From Strongylocentrotus droebachiensis (Eukaryota > Echinodermata > Echinoidea > Camarodonta > Strongylocentrotidae), in contig JAVYIG010002224.1 of the NCBI GenBank assembly GCA_035222895.1, forward strand, positions 1-64,000: DNA of 64,000 nucleotides, written 5' to 3'. The translations under genes were made by a program, and so were the position numbers. Under the pieces are notes generated by a model. That model was not told the origin of the DNA. It ran no database searches and saw only the letters and a program-made list of their open reading frames with translations. Position 1 is the first letter of the stretch, and each line of letters starts with the position of its first letter. Positions 1 through 11,400 of the stretch are shown one piece after another.

Positions 1-3
1 CAG

Positions 4-51
4 GCCATTTATCGAGGAGAGAGTCCAAAATGTCCAAAGTTACAGTTTTTG
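4..51 (+). CDS. RPA1N-TRIM left copy, exon 2 (RPA1N strand 1)
   Basis: Sixteen codons (AIYRGESPKCPKLQFL) between an acceptor CAG at 1-3 and a donor GTAAGT at 52. The peptide fits the early RPA70N pattern in which an A-I-x-x-G start is followed by a conserved L-Q-x-L strand. The right copy has the same exon at 29,765-29,812 with two amino-acid differences. The preceding exon must lie before the window. Confidence 0.7.
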
Positions 52-3000
52 GTAAGTAGGTTCTACAGTCTACAGAGGACATGTTTGTAAATGACTATAT
101 GTAGGACTTGACCCAAAAAGTTGGTTGCCCCGTTTTGGCATACAACGTTATTTTCAGGCCTGATAATTACCTGATTTAAATCAGTTTCCCGATTATTTTT
201 TTTCTTCTTTTTCTTCTTCCTGATTTTACACCAATCATCCCTATTGTTTCACAATTTTCTTACTCATTGTTTTCTTTCCCTGAATCCCTTTTTTTCCCCT
301 CTCTCTCAAGGGGAGGGGGGGGGGGGGATTTTTTTTTCAGTGGTCACTATCACCTCTGTATTTTACGTGTTGTAGACGCTGGGTCTACTCTAAGATTATG
401 TTTAACATAATTATCTTTAGACCCCAGACTAATTTTCCTGATTTGAATAAAAGCTTAAACCCAGCGTCAGGTTAAAATTTTAGTGGATTTAATATGGGCA
501 CACTGCCCCAAATTCCATAAGAATGAACAGTGCATTTTTTAGAATATAATCATCCTTGTTTTCAACGCTATCTATGTCCCTTCTCAAGATACATTTGTAA
601 GTCATTTTGATTTAAAAAAGTGTTCCCTTTTTATACACTAAATGCTTGCCCCTTTAAATTGCCATGACATATTCTACTAAACTGCTAAAAGAGGTATCTT
701 CTTCCAACCTGTCATCCTTTAAACTGTTTTTCACCCCATATTTATGTTTCTTTGGTATCAGTTACCTTGGTGTCCTAGTGACACTTTATTACTATAAATT
801 ATTTATGTACATAGTTATCCATTGCAAAAATATTTTAATTCAAACCTTTGGCACAGCCTCGACAAGTTCAAATTTATTTGAACTTATCGAGGCTTTTGCA
901 GTGACCCAAATTCCATTTGATTTCTTTACCTTTAAATATATTGATCAGTGACCTTCTGATGTTTGTATAACTTGTATTTTTTTTTTTTTACACTTGTCAT
1001 ATCTTTTAATGCGTACTTTAACAATACTGGGTAATGAAAGGGTGACATGAGTGCCTAAAAATGAAACCCTCTAAAATATGCCTAAATATGGTTCATTCTT
1101 AGGGAATGTTATTAATTGTGTATTCGCTGTGAAGTGAGACAAAATTACAAACTTGAATAGTTGCGAACTCTGTTATTAAAAATATGAATGACACATGCAC
1201 TTCTATGGGCAGTTTAACTCAAAAAGTTTGGTGTCCACCATCACAACCGTTACACAAACTTTAAGAATAAATATTCTTACTTACATAATTATTATTATTG
1301 ATTGATAGTGATTCTGTATGCTCGCCTTGAACAATAAAATAACTTTAGAACGATTAGCTTTTAATTGTTTTCATTTTTCATGAGAATGCATGATGCCATA
1401 TAACGTTCATCACCCAGTCCTTTAGGGTGGACACCAAAGGTTCACAATTTTTTAAAACATCTATTTGAATCAAAATTGAACAATTCAATGAATTTTATAT
1501 ACACAATCTGGAAAGCCTTTCTTGTGAAAGATTAGAAAGATTATAAATGAAGTTTTTAAACAAAATCGTATTTTGTATTTTTCATATAACGCACGTTATG
1601 GGTGGACACCAAAGAATTTTTAGAATTTCAAACATGCGCTGTTTTTCTAACTATTACATTTCAAGCTTCATCTTTTTTTAATTGATTTGATCCATGGAGT
1701 TCTTCCAAGAAATAAACTGGGAATTGTCAAAGTTGTTCATATAATGTGCATTCATCATGCAGAAGCACCAAATGGAACGCGCGTTGCAGGGTGGACACCA
1801 TGCATAATAACTGTTACAAGGTGTGAAATATGGTGATTATGAAAAAACTTTGCCATGCAACCTAAATTTGTTAATGATATGAGCATAAATAGATTCAGCA
1901 CTAACTATCTAAATAATTGAACATCAGATAGTCATACAAATTTAGAGAATACCCATTACCAGGAACTAGGTTTTTTCATGTCACATTTTGGTGTCCTAAT
2001 TAGGGCAAAAAATGGGTTTCACCTTACATAAAAATTTAAACCAGGGGCTTTGAAACACAACGTTATTTAAGTTACCTCCACGTACTACATATCTGCATTA
2101 AGGCATGGACAAAATTATCACCATAGAATACTCTTTTATTTTTATACTTGGATCTAAAATATCCATGGTGAAATCTCTCCAGTATCATAAAACTACACAT
2201 TTATACATATATGTTTTTTATTGAATGGAATGAATAAATCTTGAAATCTTGGAAAATTAACAATTTATGCTCCTTTACTTGATACAAAGTACTTTGAGAT
2301 GCCACCCCTGGGTAAGTGTCAAAGTTAAATTTACCAAGCAGGGACAGTGTTTGTTCAATGAATTTGTGTGGTCCCCGAGCAGATTATTTTCAAACTCTGT
2401 TTGAATTGTTCTGCTGTTAGTGATGATCTGAGATGTGGAGGAAGCCTAGCTGTTCCTGAGTTTGAGAGCGCAATATCATGTTTTCTTGTCTGTTTTATGC
2501 ACTGTACAGAGGACGACTCTGACTACTTTTAATGGCAAATCTTTGAATCACTGGGATGCGATGGTATCAGATGGACAGCATGTGTGTGTAGGTAATGGCA
2601 TCAACATTTTTTTTTAATGGAGAGATGTGGCAAGTATGAACTTAGATCTTCCCCTTATCATATATTTCAACAGAATCGTGAAATTGAATAATCAGTTTGA
2701 AAAGAAACTTGGGATATATTCACAAGTTTGCTCAATATACTAAAAATTCTAAGCTGTTGTGAAGTTTTATCCTCTGTAAAGGGAATTTTACATATATAAG
2801 TGAGAAGTGAGAAAAAATATATGTCCTAGGCCACATATTTAAATGCATGTAGGTGTGTTGTAAACTCTAAAACTAATGAAATATATTATGTGCGAGCAAA
2901 GCTTTGTATAAACGTCTATAGGATTGCAGTGGAATGGTAGGCTTCAGTTAATTAGTTTACAGCTGCTTTATGGCATTTAAACTTTAAGTTCAATGGGGGA

Positions 3001-6000
3001 TGGAATATTTAAATTATCTAGCACTTCTATCTTTTAATAACATTTTATAACACATTCTTCAAGTTAGACATTAATACAGTTAAATGTCTGGAACCAACAA
3101 GGTATGTAGCAAGCAGTCACAATAAAATGAGTTTTAAAAGTACAATGTGGCTGTAGAAAAACAAATTAAAATGCCATAATTGTCTGGCAAGCTGGTTAAT
3201 TATGATTGTTTATGTATATTGCATGTTGTTTCCATAGCAATGCTGGCAAAGAAACTCAAATGGAAGTTAACATCGGGACAGCTGGATGAGAAAGCGATAA
3301 TTAGACTAGATAATTACACCCTCACACGTGATAGGTATGTACAGTGGTGGAGATGGTGAGGGTGTTGCGATGTGAGGGATAAAGGGGAGATGGAGAGAGA
3401 GGAGAGAAAAGTAAGAAAAAGAGAGAGGGGGAGATGGGGTGGAGAAAGCAAAAGTTGAGGAAGGAGATAGAGAAAAAAAAGAGGGAGAGAGAGAGGGTTG
3501 GGGGGAGGGGTCAGGAGTTGGAGAGAGAGAGAAGGGTAGCTATAGTTAGTAGAGTTAAGAGCAGATATATTCAAACTTAACCCTATATAGCCTGGGCTAT
3601 TTTGAAACTGCATAGCCCGGGGGTCGGGGGCTTCTAAGGCAATGCCCCCCCCCCCCCCCCCCTATGATCTTGGCCGTGAAAGGACCGATCGCCGCAAAAA
3701 TTTGCATGCATGTCAAGTGAAGTGTATAGAATACTATGGTAATTTCAATTTTTTTGAAAAATTCACTCATTTGCATATTTATGGTAATTTATGCAAATAT
3801 GGTAATAACATTCACATTTTTATTCATAAATCATATATTCTTCATATTTACACATTAATTTTCACTACATATATTATTTAGACCATTTGGGATAATAATA
3901 CAGCCAACAAAATTGGAAGAGCCAGGTTATTCCTTATGTTATCTATTGTTTTGATAATTTCTTATGTATTTCTTTGTTTTTTTAACTTATGTATTTTATT
4001 GTTTTTGTTGTTTTATTTCATTTCCAACTATAATTCAACTATTTGACCCCAAAATAAACACCTAAACTATAAACAAGACCAAATAACCAATGTTTTATCT
4101 CTTTGAAAAATGAGATTTCCATATGTTTTGTACACAAATCACAAAAATGAGCGATTTTCGGGCTGACATGCAAAGACAAAAGGACACGTGACTTTGTAAT
4201 GGTAGGTCCGATTTTCTAAAAAAATTCTTTCAAAAGATGCGCAAGACTTGAAAGAAAAAAGTCAAAAAATTTCAGTTCAAGATTTTCTTGCGTTAAAAAA
4301 TTATCGCGAAAAATGTTGAGGCTAAAGCCCCCCCCCCCCCCCCCGCCCCCGGGCTAGATAGGGTTAACACTGACCGATGGACATTGCCAGGTTGCCTTTA
4401 ATTGTCAAGGGTATATGTTTAAATACCCCCAACAATTAGCAGGCTAGTATTCCCCCAACATTTACATCAATTTACTCTGATATTCCTTGTGAATGAAATG
4501 CTTTTTATCCTCTTTCAGGAAATACTTTGAAGTGCAAGACCTGTGCATCTTAAGGAAAGGAAAAGATATTGGTGTGAAGATAGGTGAACCCATCTTCATT
4601 TATTATAGACTATCACCTGGAGCTGCAGGCCCATCCAATGCAGCAGGACCATCTGGGGACACAGGACCTTTTGAAATAGCAGGACCATCTGGGGCTTCAG
4701 GCCTATCGAATGCAGCAGAACCAACTGGGGACACAGGACTGTCTCGGGCAGCAGAACCGTCTGGAGCTGCAGGACCATCCAGGGCAGCAGAACCACCCGG
4801 GATAGCAGGAACATCCAATGCAGCAGGACCATGTAGGGCCATGGGACAATCTAGGGCATCAGTACCATCTGGAGCTGCAGGACCATCTAGGGCAGCAGAA
4901 CCATCCGGGATAGCAGGAACATCCAATGCAGCTGGACCATCTGGGGACACAGGACCATCTAGGGTGGCAGTACCATCTGGAGCTGCAGGACCATCTAGGG
5001 CAGCAGAACCATCCGGGATAGCAGGAACATCTGGGGCTTCAGGCCCATCCAATGCAGCAGGACCATCTGGGGCCACGGGACCATCTAGGCCATCTATACC
5101 ATCTGGAGCTGCAGGACCATTTGGGGATGCAGCACTGTCTCAAGGTATCATTAATCTCACTTTTTTTTCTCAGTACTAACTGGCACCATTATAATCAATT
5201 ACCTTTTGACATTTTGGCACAACCTTGAAGATAATGTTTACTAGTCTTGCATTGCATTGTGAATGAAATTGTACTGATATTAGGAATGTTCGAGCCATCT
5301 TTACTTCTTGAAATGCTTTCAATGTATATAAATCCAATATTTGTATGATTGTTTGTTTTGTGTCTTTTTATTGTGGGGGGGGGGGGGGAGGGAAGGAATA
5401 CAGAATTACTGAACTGAACTGAACTTGATCTTTGTAAATTCTGGTCAGTGGTTATCTCCATAACAGTAACTGAGTAGGTGGATGGACACCCTGAAAAATG
5501 TACTGACTGTTGACCTTCAGCACCTGCTCTTCCATGTAATTTTCTAATATCATAATGATAGTTGAAGGAGGCCATATTTCGTCCTTGTTTTCACGAAGTG
5601 ACGGTAGTGAGGAAAATCGTAACGCAAAGTGAATGCAATTTTTTTTCACTACCGTCACTTCGTGAAAACAGCGACGATTTGTGTTGTCAGTTTTGAATAC
5701 ATTTGCAGTGGCATATTTTGAATTGATTTGAGTTGAACTGAACTGAATTGAATCAAACTGATTTGATCTGAATCTGAATCGAATTGAATTTCCAACTAAA
5801 TCATTGATCTGACATGAAACATTACGCATTTGGTTACAGAAAGAGAAAATAAAATCTTTCCCAGTTCTCAAATTTGGTATTGGTATTACATACCTGCTAA
5901 CCCTTCCGAATAATCCGGAATATTCTGTTTTTCTGGATTTTTTAAAAAAAATTTAAATAAATATTTATTGTGTGTTGCTTAAGCCAAATTAAGCTTGTTT

Positions 6001-8470
6001 TATCATATGCGTTGAAGGGCTGCATGATTGAGCAGCGAATTTGTATTCGCTTTTTTGCACAGATTTACCGCGTGTTGCCAGTTACACTGCCGCTGCATGT
6101 GCGAACGCCTGTTAAAGGTACTATGTCCTTTAAGGGTACAGATTTCTTATTTTCGAAGACATACCGTGCTAAAAATTCTTAATTCTCATTTTCAAATGTT
6201 AGCAGCTATGGTATTAACCAGTGGTCAATAGATACACACATTGGAGTTTTACCATCAGTATTAATATCAGTGCATACTGACTCTACCAAGATGCCGGCCA
6301 AAAAAGGTCCACAATCAACTCTTGAACATATATTAGATTAAAAACAAACCCTCCCAGAAGGCAGCGTAAAACACCATGGCCTAGTGGATAAACTACCAGA
6401 GTTTCATTTCAATAACTTTTTAGAAAAATTACTTCATAATGCCTTCATGAAAAGTATGAAAATGCCCAGCTTCTAAATAAAATAATGATTGGGGTTCCCT
6501 CAGAGAATGCATAATGCAGGCAACACTCGCATAATTTGTACAAAGTGTAAAGAATGGCATAACATGATCTGTTTTCTATACATTTGAAGATAATTTAAGA
6601 TTTTTAAAATATCTGTTTTCTTTTCCCCAATTTAGAATTAACGAGCTTAGGATCTGCAATGTCTGACGAGGGAGACCAGTGCCCTGAAGGTTTGCAGTGC
6701 CCCCTGTGTCTTGATGCCTTCAAGAACCCCACCCTCTTGGCTTGTGGGCATACCTTCTGCAAGGCCTGTCTCCAGGAATATGATAAACAGCACACAGGTC
6801 GAGATTACATGGAGTGCCCTGTCTGCAGGAAGCGCACCAAGCTACCACAGGATAGAGTATCTGGGTTTCCATCAAACTTCTCAGTCAATGAATTATGTAA
6901 GAAAGAAGAGGGAAGCTCTGCAGATTTCTGCCCATTGCACAGTCAACTTTTCAGGGACATTTTGTGTATAGATTGTGCTGAGTTCATCTGTCTGACTTGC
7001 TTCATTGATAAACACCAAGGTCACAAGATTAAGAAGAAGGAACAGCTTAATGCACAATTGAAAAACAAAAGGAATTCTCTCCTTCGGAAGAGCAAGGAGA
7101 AAAAAGCAAGAATTGACAAATCCATAACCAGTGCTGAGAAGCATAAGCTAGACACGTATGCTCACTTTGAGAGTTTAAAGAAGAAAGTAAAAGTAAGCTT
7201 GGCAAAGAAGGTAAGGAGTCTTCGTGAGGATGAGAAGAGATTACAGAATAGGTTAAATGATATGCAGATTTACCATGACGAGATGCTACAAACCTGCATA
7301 GCTGACCAGAGACAGTCAGTAGATACCCTAAATGGATGCCTCAGGGTACTGTCCAGCAACACAAGCAGATGTTCTAACATTGATTCACTCAATGCACATC
7401 ATTTGCAATTCAGGGATGTTAAGAATTCATTGACGGAAATCACTGATGGGGTGTCAATGGCAGATGTCAAACAAACGGCAAAAATGACGCAGTTCTTTCC
7501 AGTCGATGACAATGTCCTCGAAGTTGGTCATATTCAGCTTGGAGAGAATGCACCTAGTAAGGATGAAGAAGTGAAAACTGTTGCTGATGGGAGTATAAAT
7601 GAAGAAGATCTGAAAGCCACTACTAAGGTACCAGTCTACCGGTATGCAGTGCGAATAAGAAGCTTTTTAAGCCTTGTGAGAAAAATTGATTTGCCACATA
7701 TGATGTCTGGAATGGCGGCACTGTGGCAGAATGCTGTGGTGATAGGTTATGGATCTCATAGTCAAGGTTCTGATTGCTTCTTTGTGTCAGGTGGAAAGAG
7801 ACCTTATATGAAGAGGACCATTGGTGCAGTGCATGATGTTGCAATCCTTACCGATCGCAGTACAGTTGTATCACAGGACGAGAAAATATTCCATCAGCTT
7901 AACCCGCAAGATCCAAATAGTAAAGTAGGTATACAGTACGCATGCAAGAGAGATAATGGGTTTTTCACCTTGTGCAGTGACCAGAAGGACAACATCTATG
8001 CTATTAATCCAGGGCATCCAGAGATCTTCGTGTTCAAGAGTAGGAACCCTGATCCTGTGAGAGTGATTCCTGGTAAGACCAACGCCATGCACATCTGCGT
8101 CTTGAAGACTGGCGTCATGATCACTAGCACATGTGTGCGGGCCAATCCCAGCACAGTCACCATGTACGATGAGGAAGGTCATGTAGGTGACTCTATAGGC
8201 AGTGATGAGGGTGAATACTTGTATGCTGTGGTAGACAGCCTGGACAGAGTGCTGGTAGCAAGCGTTGAATGCGACTCTAACATGCTTTCATTGACAAGGT
8301 ACATCGTCCAGGACAGCAAGCTTATCCGTCAGACGATGTTCAAACTACTCAAAATCCCTCATCTGAATAGTCTCCATCAAGGTAATTGGTGTTACATGGT
8401 CAGTCTAACACCCAACATGCTTGCCTTTGCCCATGCTACTCACTTATATTTCATCAAGCTGGCTGCGTAG
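4..8470 (+). CDS. RPA1N-TRIM fusion gene, left copy (5' end outside window)
   Basis: Gene span, coding exons 4-51, 2510-2591, 3238-3334, 4519-5144 and 6636-8470. Joined, they give an open frame of 895 residues plus the missing first exon. Every junction has a GT donor and AG acceptor and the phases agree (0, 1, 2, 1). The order is an OB-fold resembling the RPA70 N-terminal domain, a Gly/Pro/Ser/Ala pentapeptide linker, RING, B-box, coiled coil and beta-propeller-like region. RING proteins of this kind are ubiquitin ligases, and RPA70N binds acidic peptides of DNA-damage proteins; the combined role is inference. The paralogue at 27,582-37,122 has the same exon structure, and the two TRIM parts are about 94% identical by eye. 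No frameshift or premature stop is seen, so both copies look functional. Confidence 0.8.
800..2250. repeat. Degenerate ~190-bp tandem repeat in intron 2, left copy only
   Basis: The motif GGTGTCCACC or its complement GGTGGACACCA recurs at about 1,227, 1,427, 1,600 and 1,790, with related GGTGTCCTA copies at 772 and 1,988; spacing is about 170-200 bp. The right copy (32,028-32,065) retains only the first motif and then jumps straight to sequence matching 2,250. The block was therefore lost from the right copy or gained here. Confidence 0.5.
2510..2591 (+). CDS. RPA1N-TRIM left copy, exon 3
   Basis: This 82-nt exon (27 codons plus one base) lies between a pyrimidine-rich acceptor ending TGTACAG and a donor GTAATG. 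It encodes a segment ending W-D-A-M-V-S-D-G-Q-H, matching the M-S-D-G hairpin that is a hallmark of the RPA70 N-terminal OB-fold. Compared with the right copy it carries six extra bases, so the frame is kept. Confidence 0.72.
3238..3334 (+). CDS. RPA1N-TRIM left copy, exon 4
   Basis: This 97-nt exon starts in phase 1 after TTTCCATAG and ends in phase 2 before GTATGT. It encodes A-M-L-A-K-K-L followed by a helix and D-N-Y-T-L-T-R-D. This corresponds to the F-M-L-A-x-x-L and N-T-L-x-D-G-R segments of RPA70N. It is conserved in the right copy with four substitutions. Confidence 0.75.
3353..3540. repeat. Purine-rich (GA)n tract in intron 4
   Basis: Almost pure A/G on the plus strand for about 190 bp, ending with GAGAGAGAGAAGGG. 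The same tract is present in the right copy at about 33,278-33,433, so it predates the duplication. Open frames on the other strand here are artefacts of the low complexity. Confidence 0.8.
3581..4363. mobile_element. piggyBac-type MITE (783 bp), left copy only
   Basis: Ends are CCCTATATAGCC on the left and GGCTAGATAGGG on the right, inverted with one mismatch and flanked on both sides by TTAA (3577-3580 and 4364-4367). TTAA duplication with CCC-type ends is the signature of piggyBac transposons. There is no transposase reading frame. The right copy lacks the element at the matching place near 33,478. Internal poly-C tracts lie next to both ends. Confidence 0.75.
4519..5144 (+). CDS. RPA1N-TRIM left copy, exon 5: end of OB-fold and pentapeptide-repeat linker
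   Basis: The exon (626 nt, phase 2 in, phase 1 out) begins with K-Y-F-E-V-Q-D-L and G-V-K-I-G-E-P. The second motif matches the G-V-K-I-G-x-P end of RPA70N almost exactly. The rest (about 4,616-5,130) is built on a 15-bp unit coding for variants of A-G-P-S-x. It is low complexity with period five, not the G-x-y period of collagen, and is likely a disordered spacer. The exon ends ...ALSQ plus one base before GTATCA. A Met codon 26 bases upstream (4493) lies in the intron and is not taken as a start, because the upstream exons join in frame. Confidence 0.75.
5580..5676. mobile_element. 97-bp MITE with 31-bp inverted ends, left copy only
   Basis: Inverted ends of about 31 bp start CGTCCTTGTTTTCACGAAGT on the left and, read in reverse, CGTCGCTGTTTTCACGAAGT on the right. 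ATTT flanks both sides (5576-5579 and 5677-5680). The right copy shows the uninterrupted target with a single ATTT at about 34,650. No coding capacity. Confidence 0.75.
6636..8470 (+). CDS. RPA1N-TRIM left copy, terminal exon: RING, B-box, coiled coil, beta-propeller
   Basis: One large exon from acceptor TTTAG (6631-6635) to the stop at 8468-8470. An internal Met at 6659 would give a free-standing 603-residue TRIM protein, but the 23 bases before it join the repeat exon in frame. Numbered from that Met, the RING cysteines are C14-x2-C17, C29-x-H31-x2-C34-x2-C37 and C53-x2-C56. The B-box follows with C-x2-H, C-x2-C, C-x2-C and H-x2-H. A lysine-rich coiled coil spans about 125-230, and the last 280 residues look like the NHL-type beta-propeller of TRIM2/3/56-like proteins. 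Relative to the right copy it lacks 12 bases after the RING (right-copy VKVLKDEL against VNEL here). Differences are concentrated in the coiled coil and linker. Expected role: ubiquitin ligase (RING-HC). Confidence 0.9.
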
Positions 8471-11400
8471 CTCCATCTCTGATCCGTCTGCAAACCTTAA
8501 AGGCCAACTCAAACCCGATCTGACAACAATTGGATCTCGAGTTCTGTAAAGATTCTTGACAGAAATTAAAGTAGAATATTTGAACAGTTAGCTATGAACA
8601 GTTAGCTATCTTGATTTTCACCTGATTGGGGCCCTGAATTTTCAATCAATACCAATAATGCAGGATATTACCGCATCAACTGTGCATTATCAAGACATCA
8701 CATCAGTCGCATGACTGCCTAACCGTCTTCAAATTTGCTTGATATCTTCCTGGAAGGTGGTTTTAAATGCCATGCAGTTGCAGTTGTACTATTTTAAGAC
8801 CATTACACATTTCACTGGCAAGAATATTGCACTTTGTAAATCATACTTGAATGCATTTTCTTCCTAAATCTATTGGCAGTGTCATACTGTTTCAGGTCTC
8901 GATCACATTTCCACTGTTGCCGTTTAAGTAGAGCTGTATATAGCTAGATCTATTTGTTTACTTCTTCCACTGTTGCTGTTTAAGTACAGCTGTAGCTAGA
9001 TCTATTTGTGTGCTTCTTCCACTGTTGCCGTTTAAGTAGAGCTGTAGATAGATCTATTTGTGTGCTTCTTCCACTGTTGCTGTTTAAGTAGAGCTGTAGC
9101 TAGATCTATTTGTGTGCTTCTTCCACTGTTGCCGTTTAAGTACAGCTGTAGCTAGATCTATTTGTGTGCTTCTTCCACTGTTGCCGTTTAAGTAGAGCTG
9201 TAGCTAGATCTATTTGTGTGCTTCTTCCACTGTTGCCGTTTAAGTAGAGCTGTAGCTAGATCTATTTGTGTGCTTCTTCCACTGTTGCTGTTTAAGTAGA
9301 GCTGTAGCTAGATCTATTTGTGTGCTTCTTCCACTGTTGCCGTTTAAGTACAGCTGTAGCTAGATCTATTTGTGTGCTTCTTCCACTGTTGCCGTTTAAG
9401 TAGAGCTGTAGCTAGATCTATTTGTGTGCTTCTTCCACTGTTGCTAATGCTACCTCAATTGTCAATACCAGCTCTTAACACGGCTTGTTTGGTTAAGCTG
9501 ATATTTTCTATGTAGTATAGTGTTAATAGGTTGTAAAAAGAATTGTTTGTTTCTTCATTTCTTGCCAAGATTTACCTCTGTTTGCCAAAATAAGTTAAGT
9601 TATTGCAGTATGTTATCATCCAGTACTTTTTTGTTTTTGTGTGTGTGTTCATCAATCCTTGCCAATATTTCCATTTTCAAAGTTATTTAGGTGTTTCTCT
9701 GATTACATGATTACTTTCATTCAATGTATTTGTTGGCTTTATACATTTAAACTTAGTAAGCAAGAATTGTAGTGTACTTGTAGTTTCAAGTTTATGAAAC
9801 CATAGTTTTACTAGCAATTTACTGCTATTTCATGGTCTCCAATTACCAATTGAATAAGTTTACCTTGTAAATATGTTTCGTATTTCAATCTTTCATTCAT
9901 TTGTATGGTAGATAATCATTACAATAACAAAATATGTCTTGTCTACCCAGGGTACCCCATCACTATTTATGTTGTTCACCCCGAGGGACCAGTTATCATA
10001 TTACCGTGTTTACCATATCTTTACCCTGTTTACCGTATCTTTACCACATCTTTACCATATCTTTACCATATCATAGCATTACCCCGATATGAACTACACC
10101 TCCAATTGATTATTAAAGCTCATTTATATCATTGTTGTGATGGCGCCTCCAGCTCTTAACCTCTTTCATACATAAGTCACTATTTAACTTTTTTTTTATA
10201 AAGGGATCCAAATTGTGTTTGGAAAGAAATGTAATATCGCAATACTTTTCAAACTCTATTGAATACTCTATAGTTTGATGAAGTCTACGATGTTGGTGTT
10301 TGTAACCTCAAATTAGTGTTGAAAATCATCATCATTTCCCTTTTTAATATATTGAAAGTTAACTTTTTGGGGGGGTAAAATTGTCAGCAAGAGATTTTTC
10401 CCCATCCGTTTTATTAGAAACCGACGGGTAAATGAACAGTTTAGCTCTTTTCACGACTTTGACAAAATGTTACGGACACATGGTAACAAGAACGAAATTA
10501 TGGGATGGACCAATTTCTACTCCTTCCCTGGTGTACTACCAGGTAATAATTAACTACTAGGTAATAATTAGGGAAGGCCTACACTAGACCTGTTGCACAC
10601 GAAATGTCATTTTGATCGCGTCATATCCTATGCTACATGAGCCTGTTGAGGCAGCGATTGGCCTAGCTGTGGGCCAGTTATCATTCAATATCATTGGTTA
10701 GCACTGTTTATTATAACAGCAACACCTTTTTATGCGACGCAACTCGCATGGTGCGTCAGTCATAGACCACACACGTTACTGACGCCGTCCTACATGTGCG
10801 TCAAACAAAATGTTTCGTGTGCAGCGGGTCATATACTGCATTATAGAAGGGGATATATGTTCTTTAGTCGACCCGTGAATCACATACATGTATTCTTTCA
10901 TATTAAACTAGCAACTACTTTCGAAAAATAAACCTATGGAAATGTGCGAAAATAGCAATGACCTATTACTTTAATAATCCGAACATGATTTATATGTGGC
11001 CTACAGTAGCGCATTGAAATTGCACTGTAGACAATTTTTCGAAAAAAAGTTGTGACCGTGTTTAATTAGTATTAATGAATATTTAAATCTTGACAATGCT
11101 GACAAACATAATTGTTAGGATTGCAAAGCATTGTACTGAATTTTCCAGATGTGACAAAAGATGAACATTTTGAATAAAATAGTGTATCATTCAGACCCTT
11201 AAGTATCATATCGTTAGGCACCGACCATTTTAAGCAATTTGGAGACCATTCTTGTTCTATCGTTTGGAATTTCAAAAGAATAAATACAATGAGCACTATG
11301 TTTTGTGCTACATTGATGTTTCAATACTTACTTGTCTCATGTGCATGTACTTCTAGGACTGAGTTTTTGTTTGGGGGGGGGGGGGTAGATAACAGGAAAA

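Noticed and set aside
664-951. 95-codon plus-strand frame
   Set aside because: It lies in intron 2 of the left fusion gene, the region is disrupted in the right copy, and the composition is A/T-driven.
4603-5076. 157-codon minus-strand frame (and 171 codons at 33,671-34,186)
   Set aside because: Antisense translation of the pentapeptide repeat. The 15-bp unit has no stop in that frame. There is no domain or splice logic, and the sense strand carries the supported exon.
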